A stretch of 64,000 nucleotides of DNA. It comes from Azolla caroliniana (taxonomy: Eukaryota > Polypodiophyta). The stretch's first letter is position 1. Every line of letters starts with the position of its first letter. Shown here piece by piece: positions 10,981 through 21,873 of this stretch. The notes beneath the pieces were generated by a model. That model made no database searches and had not been told where the DNA came from. It worked only from the letters and a program-made list of their open reading frames with translations. The stretch spans positions 6,510,001-6,574,000 of the forward strand of contig JBHGNT010000021.1 of the NCBI GenBank assembly GCA_043228905.1. The letters are read 5' to 3'. The translations under genes were made by a program, and so were the position numbers.

Positions 10981-11386
10981 GCGTCGTGAGGGAGAAAATG
11001 ATCAGAGATAAAACACTAGCGAGATCTTGATAGGCGTGGGCGGCGCTGAAATCATAAGTATGAACCAAAGCACAGACACATGGAGCAAAATGGGCACAAA
11101 TCCGATATATTACTGCGACAGAAAAAGGATTACAAAACACGGCCTACGGCCGGTGACCTTACAGGATTATCTAGTTACGATGGACTAAGCTAGTGCTTCC
11201 GCCTATATTTTCTGCCCCCGCTCTGAGGTACTGGACCTCGTTTAAATACGTTTCCCCTAATACATAGCCGAGCCGTCGGTGGCCCGTGATACTCGGACTC
11301 GGCGCTCGTTGGCGTTCTTTCCTACTCGGTTACACTACCGCCGTTTGCTAATTTCCTAATTCTATATTTCTGTCCTCTGGACAACA
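10981..11386 (-). repeat. LTR of element D, piece 2
   Basis: Continues the LTR after transposon 1 and its AGAG duplication (10977-10980). On the minus strand it contains a TATTTAA promoter-like motif near 11245. The end is placed at GGACAACA; the abutting sequence is the interior of copia 1. Confidence 0.55.
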
Positions 11387-11448
11387 ATTCAAAGTGGACA
11401 CCGGAGTGGAACGGTAAAGACCGGAGGGGGCCGGACAGGAAGGGAACG

Positions 11449-14400
11449 ATGACAATCGCAGCAAGTGAAGAAGAGTTGATGCTCATCACCGAGGAGAGTG
11501 AGCTAAACCTTGCCGGCGACGAGGTGACCTGGGTGGTCGATTCTGGAGCGTCATTCCACCTTACCCCAGACCGGAAATGCTTCTCATCCTACTCAGTCGG
11601 TGATCACGCCTGTGTCCGGATGGGGAATGAAGGTACATGCCGAATTGTTGGCATAGGAGACGTGTGGTTGACAACACCAACCGAATGCAAGCTGCTGCTG
11701 AAGGATGTCCGACATGTTCGGGAGGTTCGTCTGAACCTGATATCAACCGGTCGGCTAGATGATGAAGGCTACACGGGTAGCATCCGGAACGGTGTTATGA
11801 AGTTCAGTAAAGGGAGCCTGATTGTGGCTCGGGCCCGGAAGGTAAACACGCTGTACCTGATGAATGCCCGGTTATGCCCGGAAGAAGTGAACATGGCTTC
11901 CGACACTGCCGGTGAGCTGTGGCACAAGAGGCTGTGTCACATGAGCGAGAAGGGGATGAAGAGGCTTGCAGACGACAACCTCATTCCAGTGAAGAACGTG
12001 CACTTGGAGAAGTGCACTGATTGTCTGGCCGGTAAACAAAACCGGACCTCCTTCCGATCGAGGCCACCGATGAGACGTAATGAACCATTGGACTTGGTGC
12101 ATATTGATGTATGTCAAGTGGACACAAAGTCACATGCCGGATCGCAGTACTTCATAGATGACCACAGCCGGAAGCTGTGGGCCACACCGTTGAAGACGAA
12201 GGATCAGGTGCTATCCATCTTCAAAGAGCTCCACGCGAGAGTGGAAAGAGAAATCGGCCGGAAGTTGAAGGCGGTTCGAGCAGATAACGGAGGTGAATAC
12301 CAGGGGCAATTCGAGGAGTACTGTCGCTCGAAGGGAACCTGGCTCGAATTTACCGTGCCGAAGACGTCCGAACTAAACGGGTTGGCCGAGAGGATGAACC
12401 AAACCATAATGGAGAGGGTCCGGAGTATGCTAGCGCATGCAAAATTACCCAAGACATTTTGGGTTGAGGCGTTGTCGACAACAACGTATGTGATAAATAG
12501 ACCACCCTCAGTGCCCTTGGATGGAGACACACCGCAGAAGGTGTGGACCGGTAAGAAAGTGTCCTACCGGCATCTGAAGGTGTTCGGGTGTCTCGTGTAC
12601 GTGCATGTTGCTAAGGACCGGAGAGGAAATTTGGATCCAAAGACCCGGCCATGCATATTCCTCGGATACGACGATGATGAGTTCAGTTACCGAGTGTGGG
12701 ATCCGGTTGACAAGAAGGCTTTCCGGAGTCAAGATATTATCTTCATGGAGGACAAGACTCTTGCCGACTGGGAGTCGGAGAAGAAGATAATGAACTCCGA
12801 TGAGATTCGGACACACCCGGCAAAGAGCCGGTTGACACTCGAGGAACCAACCGGTTACGGTGAGGATACCGAACCAGCAGAAGAAGAAGTAGAGGAAGCT
12901 GAAATCGGAACCGGCCAAGACCCCGAATCGGATTTGGATGAAGAAAAAATAGTGGAGCCGGTTGCCGAAGGCCAAAGACGGAGATATCCTCTCAGAGAGA
13001 GAAGGCCCCCCCGGAGATTTCCGGATGTAGAGCATGTGCTGCTGACCGATGAGGGAGAGCCGGAAAGCTTCGAAGAAGCGAAGGATGACACCCACAGCCG
13101 CAAATGGTTAAGTGCCATGCAGAATGAGATGGATTCCCTGCATGAGAACCATACGTACGAATTGGTGGAGTTGCCGAAAGAAAAGCGGGCACTCCGAAAT
13201 AAGTGGGTGTACAAGTTGAAACCGGGAGATGCCGGCAACCCCCCGAGATACAAAGCCAGGATTGTGGTGAAGGGGTTCCAGCAGAAGAAGGGCGTGGACT
13301 TCGATGAGATATTTGCCCCGGTAGTAAAGATGACCTCCATCCGACGGTGCTGAGTATAGCGGCAAGCATGGACCTCGAGGTAGAGCAGCTAGACGTGAAG
13401 ACGACATTCCTTCACGGTGACCTCGAAGAAGAGATCTACATGCAGCAACCAGAAGGATTCATGGGGAAAGGGAAGGAGCACCTGGTTTTCCGGTTAAAGA
13501 AGAGCCTGTACGGACTGAAGTAGGCTCCCCGACAGTGGTACCGGAAATTCAACTCCTTTATGACGGATCAAGGGTACCACAAGACATAGGCCGATCACTG
13601 CGTGTTTGTGAAGAAGTTCGAAGGAGGTGACTTCCTGATACTCCTTCTGTACGTGGATGACATGTTGATCGTCGAACGGGACCAAGCCAAAATATGGATG
13701 TTGAAGAAGGCTCTCAACCGAACTTTTGCAATGAAGGACTTCGGTCCGGCAAGATAGATACTGGGGATGCACATCATCTGGGACCGGTCAAAGAAGCAAT
13801 TGTGGTTGTCACAGGAGAAATACATGAAAAAGGTGCTTCAACAGTTCAACATGTTAGAAGCAAAACCGATCGGATCGACACTCCCGGCAAACTGCAGACT
13901 ATCCGGTAAGCAAAGCCCGAAGACCAAAGTAGAGAAGGCTGATATGATGAAGGTTCCATATGCCTCTGCTGTCGGGAGTTTGATGTACGCAATGGTGTGT
14001 ACTCGGCCAGATATTGGATATGCAGTCGGAGTGGTGAGCCGGTATATGAGCAATCCCGACAAGGAGCACTGGAACGCGGTCAAATGGATACTCCAGTACT
14101 TGAAGGGCACTTCGAATATGTGTCTCTGGTAAACCTCAACTTGACGGTTTTACCGATTCGGACATGTCAGCTGATGTGGATACCAGCCGGTCTACATCCA
14201 GGTATGTAATGACATATGCAGGGGGAGCTGTTTCGTGGCAGTCGAGGCTGCAGAAGACGGTTGCATTGTCAACCACGGAGGCGGAGTACATGGCGGCTGT
14301 GGAAGCCGGCAAGGAAATATTATGGATGAAGGACTTCATCAGAGAGCTCAGTATCCAGCAAGATGAATACCGGCTCTATTGCGACAGTCAAAGTGCCATC

Positions 14401-14615
14401 CACCTTGCTAAGAACGCAACGTACCATTCTAGGACGAAGCACATCCAGCGTAGGTATCACTGGATTCGGGAGTGAGTAGAAGATCGAGAGTTCGCGCTGA
14501 CGAAGATCCACACGGCTGAGAACGGGTCAGATATGCTGACCAAAGTACTGATACCTGACAAGCTGGATGAATGTCAGAAGCGGATTGGACTAGTACGACA
14601 TCCCATGCCGGAGTG
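11449..14615 (+). pseudogene. copia 1 pol: protease-integrase-RT-RNase H, frameshifted
   Basis: A 634-codon open stretch (11449-13353) encodes the aspartic protease site WVVDSGASFHLTPD, the GAG-pre-integrase Zn region (LWHKRLCHMSEKG .. CTDCLAGK), an integrase core (HIDVCQVD; VRADNGGEY; NGLAERMN) and the start of the RT (NKWVYKLK). A one-base deletion at about 13347 breaks the frame. The following RT (LDVKTTFLHGDLEEEI; LYVDDMLI) has TAG at about 13521, 13588 and 13755 where CAG (Gln) is expected. RNase H (TTEAEYMAA; YCDSQSAIHLAKN) follows another frame break near 14130. The residues of protease, integrase and RT are intact, so the copy is fairly young but dead. Confidence 0.85.
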
Positions 14616-14626
14616 AAGGGGGAGTT

Positions 14627-15240
14627 TGTTAGGAAACAGGTCCCTCCGGATGGGAAGTGAGAAGAGCAGTGTTGATGAGCAACTCGGCCGAGGCCGAATC
14701 CGGATGTGGAGTACCCGGCAACGGAAGACCCGGTGAGAACCGGATGTGGAGTACCCGACAAAAGCCAGATGATGCAGGCCCGGTGAGGAGTGCTCACCGT
14801 ATGAAGGGACATATTCGTAAATATGTTTCTGAGAGTCCATTGGGGCTATATTTGTGAATAGCCGAAAAGTCATATTGGTATAAATATGACTTAGGGCAAA
14901 CTTAGTGTAGTGGGTCATTCTTGTTGGTGCAAGATTTGAGTGCAACCATGTACACAGAGAGAGAGTGAGAGACGAAGAGGACCGTGTCTCTGTTGTAACC
15001 GCCGCCTGTGGCGAAGACAATGAACAAGAGTTCGTTGCCTCTATGTTCATCTATTGTATATTGTAACATAGTGATAGTTTGCAGTCTGTGGACTGCCGTG
15101 GTTTTTCCCGTGTTTGGGTTTTCCACGTAAACATCCAGTGTACTCTTCTCTTTACTGTGTCGTGCGTACATTACCCGTTTTTTGTGTTTGATCTTAGACT
15201 CGGTTGTGGCCGAGCGTTGTTTTTGGGAGCGTGTAGTCCT
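14627..15240 (+). repeat. 3' LTR of copia 1
   Basis: Starts TGTTAGGAAACAGG right after the polypurine tract and contains TATAAATATG near 14878. The sequence from there to CTCGGTTGTGGCCGAG (about 15200) is similar to the LTR of copia 2 read on the minus strand. The right end is approximate. Confidence 0.65.
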
Positions 15241-15241
15241 T

Positions 15242-18165
15242 TCAATATCCTTGATCAGTCATGAAGGAGTTGAACTTCCGGTACCATTGCTGGGGAGATT
15301 GCTTCTGTCCGGATAAGCTCTCCTTCAACAAGCATACTAGGTGCTCCTTCCCTTTCTTGACGCATCCTTCCGGTTGTTGCATGTAGATCTCCTCTTCGAG
15401 GTCACCATGTAGGAACGCCGTCTTGACGTCTAGTTGCTCTACCTCGAGGTCCATGCTTTCCGCTATGCTTAACATAGTCTGGATGGATGTCATCTTCACT
15501 ACCGGAGCAAAGATCTCATCGAAATCCACTCCTTTCTTCTGCTGGAAGCCCTTCACCACGATTCGAGCCTTATACCTTGGTGGATTTCCGGAGTCCCCCG
15601 GATTCAACTTGTACACCCACTTGTTTTGGAGCGCTCTCTTTCCCTTCGGCAGCTTCGTCAGTTCAAATGTGTAGTTCTCATGCAAGGAGCCCATCTCATC
15701 CTGCATGACACTTATCCACTTGCGGCTATGAGTGTGCTTCTTTGCTTCTTCGAAGCTCTCCGGCTCCCCCTCGTCAGTCAACAACACATGCTCTGCATCC
15801 AAAAATCTCAGGGGTGGTGGGGTGGGGGGGGGGTGGGCTTCGCTCTCGTAGAGGGTACCTTCTTCCTTGGTTCTCATCCACCGGTTTCTCCATTTGCACT
15901 TCATCCGAATCCGATTTGGGGTCTTGTCTGGTTCCGGTGTCCAAATATTCGTCGATCAATTCGGTCTCTTGTCTGACTTTTTCTGGTTCTTCGAGTGTTA
16001 TGTGGCTTCCAGTCGGATGGGTCCCGTCGGTCGATTTGGACTCTGCTATCTTCTTCTTCAACTCCTAGTCGGTAATACTCTTGTCTTCCATGAAGACTAT
16101 GTCTCGATTCCGGAACACCTTATTGTTGACCAAGTTCCACACTCGGTATGCAAACTCATCATTGCCGTATCCAAGGAATATGCATGGCCTGGACTTCGGA
16201 TCTAACTTTGCTCTCTTGTCTTTTGCAACATGCACGTAAGCGAGACAACCAAACACCTTCACATGCTAGTAAGACATGTCTTTACCGGTCCATCTTTTCT
16301 GCGGTGAGTCTCCTTCCAAAGGCGTTGAGGGTGATCTGTTTATCACATAGGTCGATGCCATCAGCGGCTCAGCCCAAAATGTCTTGGGTAACTTTGCATG
16401 TGCTAGCATGCTCCGGACTCTCTCCATTATGGTCTGGTTTATCCTTTCGACCAATCCATTTAGCTCCAACGTCTTCGGCATGGTGAATTCGAGCCGGATT
16501 CCCCTCGACCAGTAGTACTCCTCGAACTGCCCCCGGTATTCTCCTTCGTTGTCTACTCAAACCACCTTCAGCTTCCGTTCGGTTTCCCTTTCCACCCTCG
16601 CATGGAGCTCCTTGAAGATGGAGAACACTTGATCCTTTGTTTTCAACGGTGATAGCCACAACTTCCGCCTGTGGTCATCTATGAATGTCACAAAGTACTC
16701 TAATCTAGCATGTGATTTCGTGTCCACTTGTCATACATCGGTATGCACAAGTTCTAGTGGGGCCTTCCATCTCATCAATGGTCTTGACGGGAAAAAGGTT
16801 TGGTTTTGCTTGTCGGCCAAGCAGTCGGTGCACTTCTCAAGATGCACGTCTTTCACCTTTAGAATGAGGTTGGTTATCTTCGGCAAGTCTTCTCATCCCT
16901 TTTTGGCTCATGTGACAGATCTGGCAGATTTGGGCATGCATCAGGTACAAAGTGTTGATCTTCCGGGCTCGAGCTACGATCAGGTTCCCTTTGCAAAACT
17001 TCATGATTATTCTGTTCCGGATGTTACGCATATAACCTTCATCATCTAGCCGACTGGTTGATATAAGGTTCAACCGAACCTCCAAAACGTGTCAGACATC
17101 CTTCAACAACAACTTGCACCTTGTTGACGTTGTCAGCCACACGTCTCCTTTGCGGAAAATTCGGCATGTACCTTCATTTCCCATTCGGACAGAACCGTGA
17201 TCTCCGGCTCTATACGATGAGAAGCACTTCCGGTCAGGAGTAAGATGGAACGACACTTTGGAGTCGACCACCCAGGTTGTTTCTTCACTAACAAGATGCA
17301 GCTCACTCTCTTCAGTGATTAGCAACAGTTCTTCTTCACTTGTCGCGATCGCCGACGTTCCTTTCCGACCCTAACTCCTCCAGTGCAGACCCTTCTTCGA
17401 GTCGACACTATCGGTTCCTTTCTCCTTCCGGAAGTGTCGGGAATTCTTTTGGAAGTGCCCAGGTTTTCTGCAATAAAAGCAAGTGGGCCTCCCCCTTGAC
17501 TTTGACCTTGTCCTTGATTTGTCCCAATTTTTGGGACTCCGATTCCAGCCTCTTTCCCAGTTATGGTCATCTTCCATGACCAAGGCCTTCGGATCGGTTC
17601 TAGACTCCCAGTCTTTCCGGTGAGCATCTTCATCCAGCAAGCTTGATTTTACCCTTGCCAGAGACAATTGTTTCCCTTTCAACCCAACGTTGCCCAAGGT
17701 GACAACTAGCGTCTCCTAACTATCCGGGAGGGAACCGAGCAGGAGCAACACAAGTACCTCGTCGGCTAGAGGTACTTCCAGGGAGGTTGTTTGATTTATG
17801 AGCCCCCAAAATGCATTCATGTGCTCCGCCATGCTGGACCCGTCTTGGTACCGGAGTCTCACTAACTTCCGGAATACTGAAACCCGATTTACGACGTTTT
17901 TACTCTCTAACATGGTGCCAATTTTCTCCCAGAGCACATGAGTCTTGCTTTCTTCATTGAAGTTGTTGTACAAGCTTATGTCAATGAAGCACCTTAGAAT
18001 GTACGCCGTCGTCTTCATGTGCATCACCTCCCACATCGTGGCATCAATCTTGTCCGAATTGTACCGACAACCAAAGATCTTTGACCACGAGCATGTCCCT
18101 CATCTTCGACTTCCATACTGGGTAGTTGGAGCAGGTGAGCTTGAACATGCTTCCGAATGACTCTT
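15242..18165 (-). pseudogene. copia 2 gag-pol, heavily broken
   Basis: Minus-strand pieces in several frames. The UBN2-type gag (18036-17716) has AEHMNAFWGLINQ; a CCHC knuckle CFYCRKPGHF lies at about 17480; the protease is at 17325-17092; a GAG-pre-integrase piece, integrase pieces (16659-16065) and RT (15904-15242; LDVKTAFLHGDLEEEI) follow. The protease active site reads DSKVS where copia 1 has DSGAS, so the catalytic-loop Gly is lost. A (G)n run near 15820 lies in the spacer between integrase and RT. This copy has more disabling changes than copia 1 and is older. Confidence 0.8.
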
Positions 18166-18189
18166 CCATTTTCTCCAAGGTTTAGAACC

Positions 18190-18206
18190 TATTCTCTGAT
18201 ACCAGT
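18190..18206 (-). promoter_or_regulatory. Primer-binding site of copia 2
   Basis: Minus strand reads AACTGGTATCAGAGAAT, matching the common plant copia site complementary to initiator tRNA-Met; it lies directly inside the 5' LTR. Confidence 0.8.
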
Positions 18207-18207
18207 T

Positions 18208-18769
18208 TGTGTGGAGTAGTGCTCGGCCACAATCGAGTCTTAAACACTCAATAGAAGAAAGCGGGAAATAGCAATGAGATTAATGTACTTACATAGTAAT
18301 AACACTAGATGTTAGCGTGGAAAACCCTAATAGGGAAAAACCACAGGAGCCCACAAACTCTAACTATCACTATAAGAAGACGATACCAAGTGAGACTGGG
18401 AGGCAACGACCTCGAGCTCTATGACTTCGCCAACCGACGGCTACAACAGAAAACCTTTCTGTGTGTGTGTGTGTGTGTGTGTCTCTCTCTCTCTCTCTTT
18501 ACAACAGTAATAATAACAACTATGATGACCACCACATAAGTGGTTGCCCTAAGTCATATTTATACTTATATGATTTTAGGACTATTTACAAATATGGCCA
18601 TGATAGGTCCTCTAGAAACATATTTATAGATATGTCCCTGGATTTGGTTCACGCCGGATTCATCGGATATCTTCTGGATATGTCTGATCTGGATCCTTCC
18701 TTCGGCTCGTCCGATCCACCTCCTCCGGTTCTCATCTTGATCGCATCCTGAGGAACCAAATTCCCAACA
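18208..18769 (-). repeat. 5' LTR of copia 2
   Basis: 562 bp, on the minus strand from TGTTGGGAATTTGG to CACTACTCCACACA. It contains a (GT)n(CT)n microsatellite at about 18463-18500 that does not occur in the copia 1 LTR. Confidence 0.75.
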
Positions 18770-20458
18770 GCAGGAACTATGCAAGAATGAGACATGGGAT
18801 CTCGTTCCCCACTCACCTCATAAGAAGGCAATTGGATGTAGATGGATATCAAGATGAAGGATAATTCCAATGGCTCTGTCAACCGCTACAAAGCTCAACT
18901 CATAGCGAAAGGATACGCATAGACACATGGAGTTGACTATGAAGAGACCTTTGCCCTGGTGGTAGCAAAAGGGTGGTACCTCCATCAGATGGACGTCAAT
19001 AACGCCTTTCTTTAAGGCGCATTAGAAGAGGAGGTGTACATGGTTCAACCATCCGGCTTCGAATTGAGCACACATCCAATAGTTGTGTGCCGACTAAAGA
19101 AGCCACTCTACGGTGTTAAGCAAGCACCACGGGCTTGGCATTACAAGATCACTCAGTATCTTCATCGAATCGGCTTCAGAATGTCAAAATCCGACAATTC
19201 TCTCTATGTAAGAAGCGATTATGAAATTCCGATTGTCATCATCCTATACGTGGATGATCTAGTGACTAGAGGTGAGCTTCTAGTCAACATCAACAAGGTC
19301 AAGTTCCTCCTCTCCAACAAATTCGGGATGACAGACATGAAAGACCTCCATTACTTCCTTGGCATCGAGGTAATTCGGACTCCAACAGGCATTATGATCT
19401 CCCAATGGCACTACATCCTCAACTTATTATACAAGTTCAGGATGACTGACTGTAAATATGTGGGAACCCCTCTCGATCGAAACCTAAAGCTAGCTGCCGA
19501 CTACGGCAGAGAAGAGTGCGAGCCGACTCAGTATCGACAACTAATCATGAGCCTCATCTATCTCATGATTAATCGACCTGACCTTAACTACTCGGTCGGT
19601 CTCCTTAGCCAATTTATGCAAAAACCACATGACATTCACTTCGATTGTGCTAAGTGAGTATTACGAGACGTGAGCGGCACAATGGATTGTGACATTCTCT
19701 ACAAGACGACAATACCAATTCGACTTGAAGGGTACCTAGATGCCGACTGGGCTGGCTACACTGACGATCGACCTCAGGATTTTTCTTCTCTCTCAGAAGT
19801 GGAACCATGTCCTGGAGTTGTAAGAAGCAAACAATTGTCGCACTTTTGAGCATAGAGGCTGAATACAGGGGCGCAACTGTGGCTGCATGTGAAGCCATTT
19901 GACTGAAGAGAATCTTGAAGGATCTGGACGTTCCCATCAAGGATCTGATTCCCCTTTATTGCGACAACATGAGTAGTATTCCTCTAGCTCAGATCAGAAG
20001 CATATCGAAGTGCACTATCACTTCATCCAAGAGCGCGTTCAGGCTAGAGATGTCGACCTTCAACACATCAACACGAATCTTCAAACAACCGACATCTTCA
20101 CCAAAGCCCTAAGAGCTGACAAGCTTCGGCAATTCATGTTAGACCTTGGACTAACAATTCCTGACTTGCCAAGTTTGAGGGGGAGTACAAACCGGACACT
20201 GTCCGAACCCGATACCAGTTGAAGCGGACATCAACTGAAAGAAGCCGACTAAAGTTGAGCTTGAGGGGACGTGTTGCGAATCAAGTTCAACCTAGTCTAG
20301 TGTGTGAACACACCTTTGAGAATCTATTGAGCACTCAAAGGTCAAAGGTCACCACTCCTTTTTACATATTAACTATTTGTGATAGAATCATATTGTCAAG
20401 AGTAGTACTAGAGACTGAGAGGATTAGTACTAGAGATAGAGTAAAAGAGAGAGAGAGA
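18770..20458 (+). pseudogene. Ty1/copia element 3: RT-RNase H remnant and start of 3' LTR
   Basis: Plus strand. The first 260 bp are a frameshifted RT N-terminus (ETWDLVPH, THGVDYEETFA with a TAG replacing a Gln). Then a 207-codon open stretch (19034-19657) has VYMVQPSGFE, CRLKKPLYGVKQAPRAW, IILYVDDLV and the RT connection. RNase H (about 19720-20130) is broken into frames (SIEAEYRGA; YCDNMSSIPLAQ). A polypurine tract TTTGAGGGGGAG at about 20166 and a second purine run near 20258 precede a possible LTR start TGTTGCGAATCAAG at 20272. Element 3 interrupts that LTR at 20459. It belongs to a different copia family from copias 1 and 2. Confidence 0.75.
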
Positions 20459-20531
20459 AACACCGGGTCATTTGAAATAGGTAATATGTCGCATTTTAAG
20501 AAGTGTACGTCCAAAATATGAATAAAATATG

Positions 20532-20557
20532 TGGGTGAAAGCATGCGAGTGGAAACA
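20532..20557 (+). repeat. Left TIR core of element 2
   Basis: Pairs with 29941-29966 with one mismatch; the shared core includes GCATGCGAGTGGAAACA. Confidence 0.8.
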
Positions 20558-20880
20558 ATTAGCTATGTCCTTGACATAGCTAATTAGCTATGCAAAAAGC
20601 TACCATTGATAAATAGTCATTTTAGTAAAAAGCCATCATTAATAAATTAAGTATGCAAAAAACTACCATTGAAAATACTAGAGTGTTTTAATTACATATG
20701 TAAATGAGTGCCATAAATGTGCAACATAAATTGATGTGTGCACCATAAATGTGTACCATAAATTATATATCGAATTCCTAGGTCCATTATGCATGATCCT
20801 TTGCCACATCACGTAGGCCATCTCTAGTTGAGTACTGTGGGTTAGTTGCTACCACTGTTGCTAAACCCTATCGAGTCCAC

Positions 20881-21690
20881 CTGCCACCACTCTACACTAA
20901 GGGGCCGCTACCGTGCGTTCCAAGCATCATCAAAGAGCTGCTCAATCTGACGGGGTTCTCTTCTCTGTGACACTCTACACTCAGGGGCCACTACTGTGCA
21001 TTCCAAGCATCATCAAAGAGTTGTTCAATCTGACGGGGTTCTCTTCTCTATGCCACTCTACACTGAGGGGCCGCTACTGTGCATTCCAAGCATCATCAAA
21101 GAGTTGTTCAATCTGACAGGGTTCTCTTCTCTGTGCCACTCTACACTCAGGGGCCGCTACCGTGCGTTCCAAGCATAATCAAAGAGCTGTTCAATCTGAC
21201 GAGGTTCTCTTCTCTGTGCCACTCTACACTCAGGGGCCGCTACCGTGCGTTCCAAGCATCATCAAAGAGCTGTTCAATCTGACGGGGTTCTCTTCTCTTT
21301 GCCACTCTACACTCAGGGGCCGCTACTGTGCGTTCCAAGCATCATCAAAGAGCTGTTCAATCTGACGGGGTTCTCTTCTCTATGCCAGTCTACACTCAAG
21401 GGCTGCTACTGTGCGTTCCAAGCATCATTGGTAACTGTTCAATCTGACGAGGTTCTCTTCTCTGTGCCACTCTACTCTCAGGTGCCTTCTATGTGCGTTC
21501 CAAGCATCATCGGTAATTGTTCAATCTGACGTGGTTCTCTCCTCCATTGCCATCATTCTATACTTAGTTGCCACTACTGTCTAGTCCCGGATTGCTTCCA
21601 CATTTCGATTTGACGGAGTTCACTCATCCAACGGCAACATTCTACACTCAGTTGTCGCCATTGGTCGGTCTTGGATCGCCTCCTCAACTG
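20881..21690 (+). repeat. 83-bp tandem repeat array in element 2
   Basis: Period 83 bp: about six well-conserved units (roughly 20888-21385), two variant units with small deletions (to about 21550) and degenerate units to about 21690. Each unit contains CCACTCTACACTCAGGGGCC and TTCCAAGCATCATC. Since 83 is not a multiple of three, the array is open in all frames without being a gene. It lies in the presumed 5' flank of the transposase-like gene. Confidence 0.85.
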
Positions 21691-21873
21691 TTCAATCCAA
21701 AGGAGTGAACTCCTCTACTGTTCGGTCTTGGATTGCAATAACTTTTCTGTCTATTGATTATTTTGTGTATTGTTGTGTCTAATCTTGTGTATTGTGGAAT
21801 ATTTTTGTGTATTGTTGTTGCCAATAGCCATCTTAAATACTTGTTTTTTTTCCTGGAAATTTAGGGGTTTAAC

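Larger units (their letters stand above)
1879..11386 (-). mobile_element. Ty3/gypsy-type element D, 5' part, LTR split by DNA transposon 1
   Basis: Minus-strand LTR element whose gag lies at 1879-3200. Its 5' LTR is in two pieces, 3217-3301 and 10981-11386, separated by transposon 1 and its AGAG duplication. Removing the transposon leaves an LTR of about 490 bp with TG..CA ends (plus strand TGTGTTACCC .. GGACAACA). F interrupts it at 1874/1875. Beyond 11386 lies the interior of copia 1, so D itself inserted into copia 1. No polymerase of D is in the window. Confidence 0.65.
11387..15240 (+). mobile_element. Ty1/copia element 1, interior and 3' LTR
   Basis: Plus-strand copia element lacking its 5' end in this window because element D inserted at 11386/11387. 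The order protease, integrase, RT, RNase H is the copia order. A polypurine tract (AAGGGGGAG, 14616-14624) precedes the 3' LTR. Downstream it abuts the RT of copia 2 in the opposite orientation, which suggests copia 1 inserted into copia 2 (rest of copia 2 outside the window) or that a rearrangement joined them. Confidence 0.85.
15241..18769 (-). mobile_element. Ty1/copia element 2, 5' LTR through RT
   Basis: Minus-strand copia element of the same family as copia 1. It has a 5' LTR (18769-18208), a TGGTATCAGAG primer-binding site (initiator Met-tRNA type), gag, protease, integrase and the first part of RT. It stops within RT at the junction with the copia 1 LTR; RNase H and the 3' LTR are not present. 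Confidence 0.8.

Noticed and set aside
10976-11400. Separate gene in the open frame at 10889-11140 (minus)
   Set aside because: It spans the TIR end of transposon 1 and the LTR of element D; no protein similarity and no independent support.
20913-21529. Five overlapping small proteins starting every 83 bp
   Set aside because: They are shifted readings of the 83-bp tandem repeat, not genes.
20881-21690. CRISPR-like array of regular repeats
   Set aside because: Units are contiguous 83-bp tandem copies without unique spacers, in a eukaryotic transposon; it is a tandem repeat.
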